Shown: positions 23,650-32,184 of the stretch, one piece after another
Layout of the letters: each line of letters begins with the position of its first letter
Numbering within the stretch: the first letter of the stretch is position 1
Origin: Paenibacillus sp. FSL H8-0048
GTDB taxonomy: Bacteria > Bacillota > Bacilli > Paenibacillales > Paenibacillaceae
Direction: 5' to 3'
Length of the DNA stretch: 64,000 bases
Assembly (NCBI RefSeq): GCF_038002825.1
Contig: NZ_JBBODF010000001.1
Coordinates: forward strand, 3,968,001-4,032,000
Translations under genes and position numbers: made by a program
Notes under the pieces: generated by a model
Told to the model about the DNA's origin: nothing
What the model saw: only the letters and a program-made list of their open reading frames with translations
Database searches by the model: none

Positions 23650-23673
23650 GTCGCATAAGTGATATTGTACGAC
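23650..23673 (-). repeat. Right 24-bp inverted repeat / putative recombination site
   Basis: Exact reverse complement of 22467-22490, placed 32 bases before the recombinase ATG, so that inversion would also change the leader of the recombinase gene. Confidence 0.85.
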
Positions 23674-23829
23674 ATTTTTGTGGTATTTTGTCCCATTATC
23701 ACACAAGGATGACTAAAGACAGGAACACACAAGATCAGCAGAAGGTAACGCGAAGAACTCAGAAGGGAGACGTAAGACAGAATAGCAGCTGCGGGCCAGC
23801 TAAGTACTATGAGAAGCCGGAGGGTAACT

Positions 23830-24258
23830 ATGGAGACCGTTTTGCAGAAACAATATGTTGAATTCGGGATAGAACACGAGCATTACGCAATCCCGATCTC
23901 AGATGTCCATGAAATTATAAGAATGCAGGAAATAACAGAGATCCCCAGCAGCCGTCACTATGTTAAGGGCATTATCAATCTCAGGGGAAAAATTGTGCCC
24001 GTGCTCAGCCTTAGAGTGCTGCTCCAGATGGAAGAAGTGGAGCCGACCAAACACACACGTATTCTGGTGGTCCATCACCAGGAGGAATCCCTGGGCGTCA
24101 TTGTCGACAACGTGAATAAAGTGACGACCTTCAACGATATTCAGCCTGCACAGGGCAGCATCTCCGGAATCAGCGGCTCCTTCTTCAACGGAGTAGGCTT
24201 CTCTTCTTCCGGGCTGGTCGGTATTCTTCGGCTGGATGAGATCCTGCTGCGCGACTAA
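23830..24258 (+). CDS. cheW: Chemotaxis coupling protein CheW
   Basis: 142 aa, single CheW domain: QYVEFGIEHEHYAIPISDVHEIIRMQEITEIP, YVKGIINLRGKIVPVLSLR, ILVVHHQEESLGVIVDNVNKV. These are the CheW signature blocks, including NLRGKIVPV. CheW joins the receptor array to CheA at the membrane. The frame opens at 23809, but GGAGG six bases before ATG 23830 gives the start. It is followed by cheA after 29 bases and then by an MCP, so the three encode a complete receptor-coupler-kinase core. No CheY, CheB or CheR is in the window. Confidence 0.93.
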   Translation: METVLQKQYVEFGIEHEHYAIPISDVHEIIRMQEITEIPSSRHYVKGIINLRGKIVPVLSLRVLLQMEEVEPTKHTRILVVHHQEESLGVIVDNVNKVTTFNDIQPAQGSISGISGSFFNGVGFSSSGLVGILRLDEILLRD

Positions 24259-24287
24259 ACAAAGGCTACACGGAGAGAAGGAGAACC

Positions 24288-26288
24288 ATGGTTGATTTAT
24301 CGGAATACCGAGGGATTTTTCTGGAGGAGCTGGAGGACCAGCTACAGCTGATCGAGGATGAGGTGCTCAGACTGGAGCAGGCCGGGGAGACAGAAGACGG
24401 CATTCAGCAGTTCTTCCGGGCGGCCCATACCCTTAAGGGCTCCTCGGCCTCTATGGGCTACAACGGGCTGAAGGAGGTCACGCATCATCTGGAGCATCTG
24501 CTTCATCAGATGCGGGGCGGGGAACGGACAGTCACGCCGGAGCTGATCCGCCTGTTCTTCGAAGCGCTGGATAGCATGCGCGCACTGCAGAGCGAGATCG
24601 CCGCTACGGATCAGGAGAGCACAGATGTGGCCAGTCTGGTTCAGCAGCTAAGCGCATTCGCAGCGGAGGAGCTGCAGAAGCCAGAGCATAAGGCCTCTGC
24701 TGAGCAGACAAGCCAGACCGAACTGCCCCTCCAGCTGTTCTGGGTGCATGTGTGGCTCTCTCCCGGCTGTGAGATGAAGCTGCCCCGTCTTCACCTGATC
24801 GATGCCAAGCTGAGGAGTGTCGCCGCAGTCCTGCGCATGAAGCCGGAGCTGGAAGCGATAGAGGACCACGACAGCCGGATTGACGAGGCGTCCTGGTTAC
24901 TATCGCCCAAGATTGATATCGGGGAGTTCCGTCAGGAGATCTTATCCATCATGGATGTTGATCGTATATACATAGAAGAAGTGCTGAACGATTCTCCGCG
25001 TCCCGGTGAATTCGTGAGACCGCCCCATCCGGAGACGGGAAGCCGGGAGCTCCCGGAGGTACCCGAATCTCTGCCGCCTGCCTCTGACAAAACCAAACCG
25101 CAAACGATCCGCGTCCAGGTGGAGCGTCTGGAGAAGCTGATGAACCTGGCGGGTGAGCTGGTCATCGACCAGACCCGGTTCCATCTGCTGAACCGCAGAT
25201 TCCACCAGCAGTACGGAACCAATGATCTGACAGAGGAGCTCGGCCAGCTTGCCGACCATCTGGCTATGATTACAGACGAGCTGCAGGAGAGCATGATTAA
25301 GGTGCGGATGCTGCCAATAGAGCAGCTGTTCAATCGCCTCCCCCGCATGGTCCGGGACTTGTCCGGCTCCCTGGACAAGCAGGTTGAGCTGGTCCTTGAA
25401 GGCAAAGAGACGGAGCTGGACCGGACGCTCATTGAGGAGCTTGGCGACCCGCTGATCCATCTGCTGCGCAATGCCGTCGATCACGGCATAGAGACCCCGG
25501 AAATCCGCCGCAAGTCCGGCAAAAGCGAGACCGGAACCGTACGCGTCGTTGCCTCCCACGAGGACAACCAGGTCATCCTGGTCATCGAGGACGACGGAGC
25601 CGGGATCGACTCCGGCCTGATTGCAGAGTCTGCTCTGCGGAAGGGCATCATTACGGCAGAAGAGGCCGGCGGGATGACTGAGGATGAGGCACTGCGGCTT
25701 ATTTTCCGGCCCGGCTTCTCCACAGCCCAGCAGATCAGCGATATTTCCGGCCGCGGAGTCGGGATGGATATCGTCCGCAATGACATTGAACGGATTAACG
25801 GCATGATCGATATTGAGACCACCCGGGGGCAAGGCACCCGCTTTCGAATCCGCCTGCCCTTGACGCTCGCCATCATCCGGGGTCTTCTCGTTCATGCCGG
25901 GGGAGCCACCTTCGTCATTCCCATGAGCAGTGTGGCTGAGATCGTCCGCGCCGCTCCAGAGGAGATCAGCTCTGTCCGGGGCCAGCCTGTCATTACCGCA
26001 CGGGGTCAGCTCGTACCGGTGGTCTGGCTGCAGGATATTCTGCGGCTGCCCGCAAGCGCGGGCGGCAGCGCAGCATCCATTCCGCTGATCATCGTGGGGC
26101 GGGGAGAGAAACGGCTGGCACTGGCCGTAGATACACTTATCGGCAATCAGGATATCGTGATCAAATCACTCGGCTCCTACATGGGCAAGACTGAGAATAT
26201 ATCAGGAGCTACTATCCTGGGAAACGGAAATATCGCACTGATCATAGACATAGCCAGCTTATTTTTGACTACGGGAGTTTTCGCTTAA
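24288..26288 (+). CDS. cheA: Chemotaxis histidine kinase CheA
   Basis: 666 aa. HPt domain 1-105 with phospho-acceptor His47 (AAHTLKGSSASMG). A P2-like response-regulator-binding region follows (about 145-230), then P3 dimerisation (IRVQVERLEKLMNLAGELVIDQTRF), HATPase with N box (HLLRNAVDHGIE), G1 (EDDGAGID) and G2 (GRGVGMDIVR), and a C-terminal CheW-like domain (about 530-666). All catalytic blocks are intact. Length is near the usual 650-690. It phosphorylates CheY (and CheB), which must be encoded elsewhere. It shares an operon with cheW and the MCP. Confidence 0.95.
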   Translation: MVDLSEYRGIFLEELEDQLQLIEDEVLRLEQAGETEDGIQQFFRAAHTLKGSSASMGYNGLKEVTHHLEHLLHQMRGGERTVTPELIRLFFEALDSMRALQSEIAATDQESTDVASLVQQLSAFAAEELQKPEHKASAEQTSQTELPLQLFWVHVWLSPGCEMKLPRLHLIDAKLRSVAAVLRMKPELEAIEDHDSRIDEASWLLSPKIDIGEFRQEILSIMDVDRIYIEEVLNDSPRPGEFVRPPHPETGSRELPEVPESLPPASDKTKPQTIRVQVERLEKLMNLAGELVIDQTRFHLLNRRFHQQYGTNDLTEELGQLADHLAMITDELQESMIKVRMLPIEQLFNRLPRMVRDLSGSLDKQVELVLEGKETELDRTLIEELGDPLIHLLRNAVDHGIETPEIRRKSGKSETGTVRVVASHEDNQVILVIEDDGAGIDSGLIAESALRKGIITAEEAGGMTEDEALRLIFRPGFSTAQQISDISGRGVGMDIVRNDIERINGMIDIETTRGQGTRFRIRLPLTLAIIRGLLVHAGGATFVIPMSSVAEIVRAAPEEISSVRGQPVITARGQLVPVVWLQDILRLPASAGGSAASIPLIIVGRGEKRLALAVDTLIGNQDIVIKSLGSYMGKTENISGATILGNGNIALIIDIASLFLTTGVFA

Positions 26289-26317
26289 CAAAATCATCTT
26301 TACTGGGGGAAACAGGT

Positions 26318-27907
26318 ATGAAATGGTTCTATAATCTAAAAACAAGCGTGAAATTAATCTCGTCCTTCCTGGCCGTCGCTGTCATTCTTTCCTTCGTGGG
26401 CCTCTATGGGCTAAGCAACCTCGGCTCAATTAATAACAGTCTGGACGACATGTATGTGAATAACCTGGTTCCCGTCTCCTCTCTGCAAAGCTCACAGAAC
26501 AGCTTCTCTGTCATGCGCGTTATCGTCAGGGATCTGTACATTAAGAAGACCCCTGAGGAACGCCAGCAGCGGGTGGATGATTATAAAAAAGAGAAGCAGA
26601 ACGTACTCGATAACATCGCAGCCTTCCGCAAAACCAAGCTGAGCGCGGATTCGGTTCAAGCTATCGCCCCTTTTGAGGCGGCATGGAATGACTATCTGCT
26701 CACCTACGATTCTCTTGTCAGCCTCTCCCTGACCGGTCAGGACGAGAAGCTGCTGGAGATGCTGCGTGGCAGTACGCTTAACAACCAAGGCGACACCTTG
26801 AAGAATATTCTGAACGAGCTAATTCTCACCAACACCAAGGAAGCGGATCAGGCCAGACAGAATGGAGCTGCACTCTATAGCTCTTCACGTAATATTACCC
26901 TCAGCATCATTATCGGTGCGGTCATTCTGTGTATCCTGCTAGGGTATGTCATCTCCCGGATTATTTCCAATCCGCTGGCGAAGGTTGTCAAGGTGCTCTC
27001 GAAGGTGGCTGACGGTGACCTGCGCAGCCAATCCGATATCGACACCAGAGATGAAATCGGCATCCTGGCTGCCAAGGTGAACGAGATGGTCGCTAGCCTC
27101 CGCCGGACAGTGGGCTCTATCCTCTTGCATTCCCAGAGCCTGTCGGCCGCCGCCGAGGAGATCTCCGCCAGTACGCAAGAGGTGGCAAGCGGCAGCACAA
27201 CCACAGCGGATGATGCCGGAACCATCAGCGAGTTATTCAAAGAGCTCTCCAGTGCGATCCACTCTGTAGCCCAGAATACCGAGCAGGCCTCGGTGATCTC
27301 CGATGAGACGGTAACCATTGCCGAGAACGGGAACAGCATTATTCAGGAGTCGATGGAGAGCATGCAGGCTGTCAGCGGGCAGATGGCCAAGCTTGAGGAG
27401 GACTCGCAGAAGGTCGGCGAGATTATCGATGTCATCGAGGATATTGCTGATCAGACCAACCTGCTCGCACTGAATGCCGCCATTGAAGCCGCCAGAGCGG
27501 GGGAACAGGGCCGCGGCTTCGCGGTGGTGGCCGACGAGGTTCGCAAGCTGGCCGAGCGCAGCGGCGAGGCCACCAAGCAGATCACCAGCATCATCAAGGG
27601 GATGCAGGTGAATACACGCTACAGCGTGAGCGCTGTGCAGGAGAGTGCGGAGCTGTCGCAGAAGACCGGCGTTTCTTTTCATCAGATCGTGACGATGGTC
27701 AACAACGCCGGCCAGAAAATCTCCGAAATCGCCGCCGCCAGCGAAGAACAAGCCGCGCAGTCCACCAACGTCCTCGCTGCCGTGGAGAGCATCTCCGCCA
27801 CCACCCAGCAGTCCGCCGCCAGCAGCGAAGAGACCGCCTCTTCCGCCCAGTCCCTGGCCAGCCTGGCTGAGGAGCTGCAGAGCACGGTGTCTTCGTTCCG
27901 GTTGTAG
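26318..27907 (+). CDS. Methyl-accepting chemotaxis protein, 4HB type
   Basis: 529 aa. TM1 about residues 12-32 (LISSFLAVAVILSFVGLYGL), a 4-helix-bundle periplasmic/extracellular sensor (about 33-190), TM2 about 192-212 (LSIIIGAVILCILLGYVI), HAMP (about 213-265), and the signalling domain with hairpin tip EDIADQTNLLALNAAIEAARAGEQGRGFAVVADEVRKLAERS. 4HB_MCP domains have no conserved ligand residue pattern that I can read, so the stimulus is unknown. It is the last gene of the cheW-cheA-mcp unit, and a strong terminator follows. Confidence 0.95.
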   Translation: MKWFYNLKTSVKLISSFLAVAVILSFVGLYGLSNLGSINNSLDDMYVNNLVPVSSLQSSQNSFSVMRVIVRDLYIKKTPEERQQRVDDYKKEKQNVLDNIAAFRKTKLSADSVQAIAPFEAAWNDYLLTYDSLVSLSLTGQDEKLLEMLRGSTLNNQGDTLKNILNELILTNTKEADQARQNGAALYSSSRNITLSIIIGAVILCILLGYVISRIISNPLAKVVKVLSKVADGDLRSQSDIDTRDEIGILAAKVNEMVASLRRTVGSILLHSQSLSAAAEEISASTQEVASGSTTTADDAGTISELFKELSSAIHSVAQNTEQASVISDETVTIAENGNSIIQESMESMQAVSGQMAKLEEDSQKVGEIIDVIEDIADQTNLLALNAAIEAARAGEQGRGFAVVADEVRKLAERSGEATKQITSIIKGMQVNTRYSVSAVQESAELSQKTGVSFHQIVTMVNNAGQKISEIAAASEEQAAQSTNVLAAVESISATTQQSAASSEETASSAQSLASLAEELQSTVSSFRL

Positions 27908-27926
27908 CTCTTGGTTTATTCAGGTG

Positions 27927-27962
27927 CCTGCAAGCTCCGAATGGGAGCTTGCAGGTTTTTTT
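27927..27962 (+). terminator. Terminator of the che operon
   Basis: CCTGCAAGCTCC and GGGAGCTTGCAGG form a 12-bp stem with a 4-base loop, followed by T7. Confidence 0.95.
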
Positions 27963-28020
27963 GTTTATCTTGTAGAATCAGCCAGATATACAGTATCTTT
28001 AATTATTGGAGGGATGTGTA

Positions 28021-28803
28021 ATGAACGATCCTTGGTTCACAGTTACAGCAATCGATAATTCAACCTTCGCCATCAGCGAATACGGTCATTGGGAACAGGT
28101 ACATTCCTTCCTGTTACTCGGAGCAGACCGAGCTGCACTAATCGACACCGGGCTTGGCATAGGGAATATCAGCAGCATCACCAGCCAGCTAACCAGGCTG
28201 CCCATAGATGTCCTTACTACTCATGTTCACACTGATCATATAGGCAATCATGGGGAATTCGAGCGGATTCTGGTGCATGAAGAAGATCAGCACTGGTTAA
28301 TCCACGGTATTCAAGGCTTGTCCCTGGAGCAGATTAGGCAGAATATCGGCCGGGATATCACACGCCAGACACCTGAGGGGTTCGATCCCTCTACCTACAC
28401 ACCTTTTCAAGGGGAACCGGCAGGATTGCTGCATGACGGGAATACGGTTGACCTGGGCGGCGGGCGGATGATCACGGTATATCATACGCCCGGGCATTCG
28501 CCAGGCCATCTATGCTTTTTTGACAATCAGCGGGGGTTCCTGTTCAGCGGCGATCTGCTTTATGACACCATGCCCGTCTACGCCTTCTACCCTTCCACGA
28601 ATCCCGCTGATCTGACGCGTTCCCTGATACGCATTTCAGAGATTAGCGGCGTCCGCAAAGTATACGGCTCTCATTATACGCTTGGACTGGAACCTGAGAT
28701 TCTTCAAGAAGCGAAGCGTGCGGCGGTATATCTGCAAGAGCAAGGACTTGATCATTTCGGAACAGGAATCCACCGGTTTAATGGCTTTAGTGTACAGTTC
28801 TGA
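28021..28803 (+). CDS. MBL-fold metallo-hydrolase
   Basis: 260 aa metallo-beta-lactamase fold. The zinc motif HVHTDHIGNH, the downstream His (HTPGHSPGHLCF) and Asp (FSGDLLYD) and the final His (YGSHYTL) are present. Similar proteins are glyoxalase II-like thiolesterases or quorum-lactone hydrolases, but the sequence does not decide. GGAGG stands 8 bases before ATG 28021; an in-frame TTG at 28006 is less likely. The gene is single, with a foldback spacer after it. Confidence 0.85.
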   Translation: MNDPWFTVTAIDNSTFAISEYGHWEQVHSFLLLGADRAALIDTGLGIGNISSITSQLTRLPIDVLTTHVHTDHIGNHGEFERILVHEEDQHWLIHGIQGLSLEQIRQNIGRDITRQTPEGFDPSTYTPFQGEPAGLLHDGNTVDLGGGRMITVYHTPGHSPGHLCFFDNQRGFLFSGDLLYDTMPVYAFYPSTNPADLTRSLIRISEISGVRKVYGSHYTLGLEPEILQEAKRAAVYLQEQGLDHFGTGIHRFNGFSVQF

Positions 28804-28814
28804 ACGCAGCCGAT

Positions 28815-29003
28815 GGCGTGTAAGTGGATTTTGTCCATCTATTTTGACTGCACCGCCCCATTCACGGACAACAGTTGGAATAACGACACTTAATTTCTAC
28901 AATTTCGTCCAATTCAATGATTTCCGGGGAATTAGGTGGACTTTTTCCAATTGCTTACCTGCAACCGTCTGTATCGCTGAAATTAAGTGTGCTTTTTCCA
29001 ACT
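28815..29003. repeat. Foldback intergenic spacer with TTGGAA/TTCCAA arms
   Basis: An arm at 28873-28897 (AGTTGGAATAACG...CTTAATTTC) is matched at 28979-29003 by its reverse complement with about 3 mismatches in 25. Additional related pieces (GTGGACTTTTTCCAATT, 28936-) sit inside and GTGGATTTTGTCC (28822-) lies outside. The right arm ends inside the stop codon of the APH-like gene. No gene is seen in 28804-29001. Confidence 0.7.
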
Positions 29004-30012
29004 ATGATTGTGGCTCCTCTTCGCTGAACCCATCAATTAACGAAATCCCCTTGGTAATACGCACTGTACTCTCTTGCAAGAAATCACGGGTCCAATCATC
29101 AGCCTGGGTTAAATCCCAACTCCGGTGCATGCCGACAACTACGATAATCTCACGCAGTTTAAGAAACAAATCCAGCTGACTCTTCCAGCCACCGGGGAGC
29201 TGCCGGCCATCCTCCGTGTAGCCCAGCTCGAAATGCCGGATAAACAGCTCGTATTGCGCCTTACGTTCAGATCTCGAATCTTCCCCAAATACATATAGTA
29301 AATAATAGAGCTGGATAGCAATATCCTCAGCGTACCAGCTGTACTGGCACTCATCAAAATCAAAAAGCGTGATCTGCCCTGACTCATCTACCATGAAATT
29401 GCCTACGTTGATATCCCCGTGAATTAAACCAAAATTATCTGAGGTGACAGGCAGACTGGCCAACTCTGCTTTTAGTTCATCAAGGGCATGTAAAATGGGC
29501 CCAAGCTCTGCCGGTAAATAATCTTTCGCCCGTACCAGGTATTCGTTACTCTCCCAGGTATGTCTTCTGAATACCGGTTTGTACCGCTTAGCCAGTTCAT
29601 GAAGACGGCCTGTAATACGGCCACATTGTTCATATAGCATTGGATTCCCCAGGCATTCCGGATATCCGATTTTTGTGCCGGGTGCATAATTAAACGCTGA
29701 TACGTAAAAATCCATCGTATTCCCATGAATACGCTCAAAATCCTTTCCATTCACCGATTGAACCGGAGCTGAAACTGATACCCCCTTCTCCGCAAGGTAA
29801 CAAATCCATTCGATTTCGGCTGCAACTCCCTCGGAGGTACGAAGCGTGCCAGGAGTAAATCGGAGAATATATTGGGATTCATCTCGAATATAAGAATAAA
29901 TAAAGTTTTGAAAGCCGCCAATAAAGGTCAGATCCTCAGGTTTAATCCCAAAGCGCCTAGCACCTTCAGCAGCATGTTCGTCCAGGAACATTCGTTTGAT
30001 GTGTGGGTCCAT
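29002..30012 (-). CDS. Aminoglycoside phosphotransferase-fold kinase
   Basis: 336 aa. An APH/choline kinase fold: lysine-side N-lobe (FGIKPEDLTFIGGFQNFIYSY, YILRFTP), catalytic loop LIHGDINVGNFMVDE and DFDECQYSWYAEDIAI (Brenner-type HGDxxxxN and DxD). Such proteins phosphorylate small alcohols or amines (homoserine, methylthioribose, aminoglycosides). I cannot choose the substrate. AAGGAG stands before the ATG. The gene stands between the TTGGAA foldback and the 30 kb array. Confidence 0.85.
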   Translation of the reverse strand: MDPHIKRMFLDEHAAEGARRFGIKPEDLTFIGGFQNFIYSYIRDESQYILRFTPGTLRTSEGVAAEIEWICYLAEKGVSVSAPVQSVNGKDFERIHGNTMDFYVSAFNYAPGTKIGYPECLGNPMLYEQCGRITGRLHELAKRYKPVFRRHTWESNEYLVRAKDYLPAELGPILHALDELKAELASLPVTSDNFGLIHGDINVGNFMVDESGQITLFDFDECQYSWYAEDIAIQLYYLLYVFGEDSRSERKAQYELFIRHFELGYTEDGRQLPGGWKSQLDLFLKLREIIVVVGMHRSWDLTQADDWTRDFLQESTVRITKGISLIDGFSEEEPQS

Positions 30013-30083
30013 GTTTTCTCCTTAGTGATTGAAATTAAACTGCATTGTTATTCTTAACACTTGGCGAGTGCAATCCCAAGCGC

Positions 30084-30313
30084 AATGTAATCGGTTTTTC
30101 GATTACATTTTGCCCGCAGGCTCGCCACCAGCCCAATGTGATCGGTTTTTCGATTACATTCCTCCCGCAGGTTCGCCGCCAGCCCAATGTAATCGGTTTT
30201 CCGATTACATTCCTCCCGCACACTCGCCACCAGCCCAATGTAATCGGTTTTCCGATTACATTCCTCCCGCACACTCGCCACCAGCCCAATGTGATCGGTT
30301 TTTCGATTACATT
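30084..30313 (+). repeat. Hairpin-repeat array, five units, 51-bp period
   Basis: Units start at 30084, 30135, 30186, 30237 and 30288, exactly 51 bp apart. Each is a 26-bp palindrome, AATGTAATCG-GTTTTT-CGATTACATT or a variant. Units 3 and 4 change the loop to TTTT with an 11-bp stem (AATGTAATCGG/CCGATTACATT). Units 2 and 5 have GTGATCG in place of GTAATCG, giving a G-T pair on the plus strand. The spacers (CCTCCCGCA..CTCGCCACCAGCCC) are shared, so this is not a CRISPR array. The rest of 30013-30418 has no gene. Confidence 0.92.
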
Positions 30314-30418
30314 CGGCCCACTCCAAGCCCCTAATCCTAAAAAAGCCCACCCCTCCCCCGCAGCAGCGGCAGATGGACAGGCTTTTCCCCTATGATCCAG
30401 GGCTTCTCTTCCCTCGGC

Positions 30419-30883
30419 CTACGCTCCCAGGATGATCTCCCAGACAGGCTTCGTGTGGCCGCCCGGATAGAAGATATACAGCAGCACGTAGACGGCGACT
30501 CCGGTAATGGCGGTGATGAACCAGATGACGGCGGTCACTCTGCCCCATTTGCGGTGCTTGGCATACTTGGCCTTGAAGCCGAGCGTCAGCGTGGTGATGC
30601 CGAATACGGCAGCTACCGTTGCCAGCACGATGTGGAAGATCAGGAAGACATGGTAGATCGTCGTCAGCTCATCCGGGCCGCCCCAGGAGGTATTGCCTAC
30701 GAACACTGTTCTTGACGAGTACACCAGGAAGAACAGAATCGCTGCCACCGCAGCCGCAATCATCGTCTTCTTGTGCGCTTCGCGTTTGCCTTGAATGATC
30801 TGTCTCCAGCCGATGGCCACCAGCACCGCGCTTATGACGATGAACGATGTGCTGATCGTAGGAAACAATGTGAAAATATCCAT
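30419..30883 (-). CDS. ctaM: DUF420 membrane protein (CtaM-like oxidase assembly factor)
   Basis: 154 aa, four membrane segments (FIVISAVLVAIGW, KTMIAAAVAAILFFLVYSS, VFLIFHIVLATVAAVFGITTL, VTAVIWFITAITGVAVYVLLYI) with conserved His in TIYHVFLIFHIVLA and W-G in HRKWGR. DUF420 proteins such as YozB/CtaM are needed for haem A-containing oxidases in Firmicutes. Its position as the last gene after ctaG in the caa3 operon agrees. GAGGGGG is 8 bases before the ATG. Confidence 0.8.
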   Translation of the reverse strand: MDIFTLFPTISTSFIVISAVLVAIGWRQIIQGKREAHKKTMIAAAVAAILFFLVYSSRTVFVGNTSWGGPDELTTIYHVFLIFHIVLATVAAVFGITTLTLGFKAKYAKHRKWGRVTAVIWFITAITGVAVYVLLYIFYPGGHTKPVWEIILGA

Positions 30884-30919
30884 GAATATCCCCCTCGGTA
30901 CTTACCAGCTCATTATAGT

Positions 30920-31831
30920 TCAGACCTCCTCCGCCAGTGCAGAGGGTGACGCGGACACCTCGGTGTCCTCTTGTCCGTTCTCTTTTTTATACCAATGATA
31001 GAACACATAAGCAAGCATCGAGGCGAAAATAAATTCCTGAATGAACTTCATCACGATGCCGCCGACCTGCTGATCTACCTTGGGGGACAGAGATCCGAAG
31101 AAGCCGGGACCGCCAAAAGCCTGCAGTAAGGCAGCCGGACTCTGCGGAACACAGTAGCCCATCGCCTTCGCCCAGGTGCCCGGGTCGCTATACGTAGCAT
31201 AGAGGGGGGAGCCTGCAAAAATAATCAGCCCGCAGGCCGGTGTCAGCAGCACCATGTTCAGGAAGATGAAGCCCACCTGTCCTAGACCGCTAAGCGCCCT
31301 ATATTCCGGCAAGGGGTTGATCAGATTCCACCACATCAGCGCCGAGGTCAGGAACAGAACGCCATAATACAGACGGTGAACGGTGAAATGCAGCATGACA
31401 TAATCATGAATGGCGGGGATGTGGTAGAGCGAGAACAGGCCGTTGAAGAGCAGGGCCGCCACCACCGGCTTCGCGAGAAAAGCCAGTCCCTTCAGCGGAT
31501 TCACCCGCAGCAGAGCGCGCCAGCACCAGTCGGGGATCCCGAGCATAATCAGCGGGACCGCCACCAGATAGGATAAGGCCATACTGACCATATGGAAGGA
31601 AAATAAGATATGCCCCAGCAGACTGACCGGTCCTCCCTGCGCCAGATAGAGGGCCAGCATTCCGCATAAGAACAGCCCCCTCCGCCAGAAGGGGACTGCA
31701 GTGCTGCCCTCAAAACGGGAGGCCAGCGGACCGATCAGCACAAAATATCCGGCAGTCAGGAGGAGCATCAGGGCCAAAAACAGCGGACTCCATAGTTCCG
31801 TAAAGCTGAAATATTGCAATCCCGGTATCAT
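30920..31831 (-). CDS. ctaG: Cytochrome c oxidase assembly factor CtaG
   Basis: About 303 aa with seven membrane helices of the Caa3_CtaG family: GPLASRFEG loop, LYLAQGGPVSLLGHILFSFHMVSMALSYLVAVPLIMLGIPDW, ALLFNGLFSLYHIPAIHDYVMLHFTVHRLYYGVLFLTSALMWWNLINP. The histidines in these loops are the family's marks; the protein delivers copper or assists subunit I/II maturation in caa3 oxidases. Start ATG 31831 is supported by GGGGAGG eight bases before it; a TTG at 31837 is also in frame. It is the fifth gene of the cta operon. Confidence 0.9.
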   Translation of the reverse strand: MIPGLQYFSFTELWSPLFLALMLLLTAGYFVLIGPLASRFEGSTAVPFWRRGLFLCGMLALYLAQGGPVSLLGHILFSFHMVSMALSYLVAVPLIMLGIPDWCWRALLRVNPLKGLAFLAKPVVAALLFNGLFSLYHIPAIHDYVMLHFTVHRLYYGVLFLTSALMWWNLINPLPEYRALSGLGQVGFIFLNMVLLTPACGLIIFAGSPLYATYSDPGTWAKAMGYCVPQSPAALLQAFGGPGFFGSLSPKVDQQVGGIVMKFIQEFIFASMLAYVFYHWYKKENGQEDTEVSASPSALAEEV

Positions 31832-31856
31832 CCTCAAGACCTCCCCGGAGATAGAA

Positions 31857-32180
31857 TTAATCCCACCATACCCAATAGAGCGCCATTACAATACAGGTGC
31901 CTGCGATAAAAAAACCGCCCAGCATGAAGATAATCGGGAGCATATGCCCTTTGTCCTTCAGATGCATCCAGAAGCCCATCTGCAGGAACACCTGCAGCAC
32001 AGCCATTACCAGCAGCAGGATGATCGCAAAGGTAGCATTCACTCCTCCGGCCGCCACTGCGGCAAAAGCGATCAGCGTCAGCACCACGGAGAATACAAAT
32101 ACCACAATATGCCGCTGCGGTCCTTCCGGACGGTGCCGGTGCTTCACCGCAGAATCTGTAGAGGGCTGCTTCGTCGTCAT
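31857..32180 (-). CDS. ctaF: Cytochrome c oxidase subunit IV (CtaF)
   Basis: 107 aa, three membrane helices (HIVVFVFSVVLTLIAFAAVAAG, FAIILLLVMAVLQVFLQMGFWMHLK, LPIIFMLGGFFIAGTCIVMALYW) with the WMHLKDKGH loop typical of subunit IV/CyoD-like small subunits. The frame extends to 32243 but that part is inside ctaE; GGTGGGGTGAAGCC precedes the ATG at 32180. The stop of ctaE is 4 bases upstream, so translation is coupled. Confidence 0.9.
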   Translation of the reverse strand: MTTKQPSTDSAVKHRHRPEGPQRHIVVFVFSVVLTLIAFAAVAAGGVNATFAIILLLVMAVLQVFLQMGFWMHLKDKGHMLPIIFMLGGFFIAGTCIVMALYWVWWD

Positions 32181-32184
32181 GGCT

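Larger units (their letters stand above)
22467..23673. mobile_element. Predicted invertible segment with its own tyrosine recombinase
   Basis: Two 24-bp sequences, 22467-22490 and 23650-23673, are exact reverse complements of each other and bound the recombinase gene. Each arm is itself an imperfect dyad: GTCGTACAA, a central TATCAC, and TTATGCGAC (inner sides of tyrosine recombinase sites have 9-11-bp arms and a 6-8-bp spacer). Because the spacer is not symmetric, the two sites have a direction and point toward each other, the geometry for inversion. No direct repeats or transposon-like ends were seen. The inner part 22491-22658 holds no convincing gene. Confidence 0.6.

Noticed and set aside
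30084..30313. Tandem rho-independent terminators
   Set aside because: The T stretch is in the loop and not after the stem, so these hairpins do not have terminator form.
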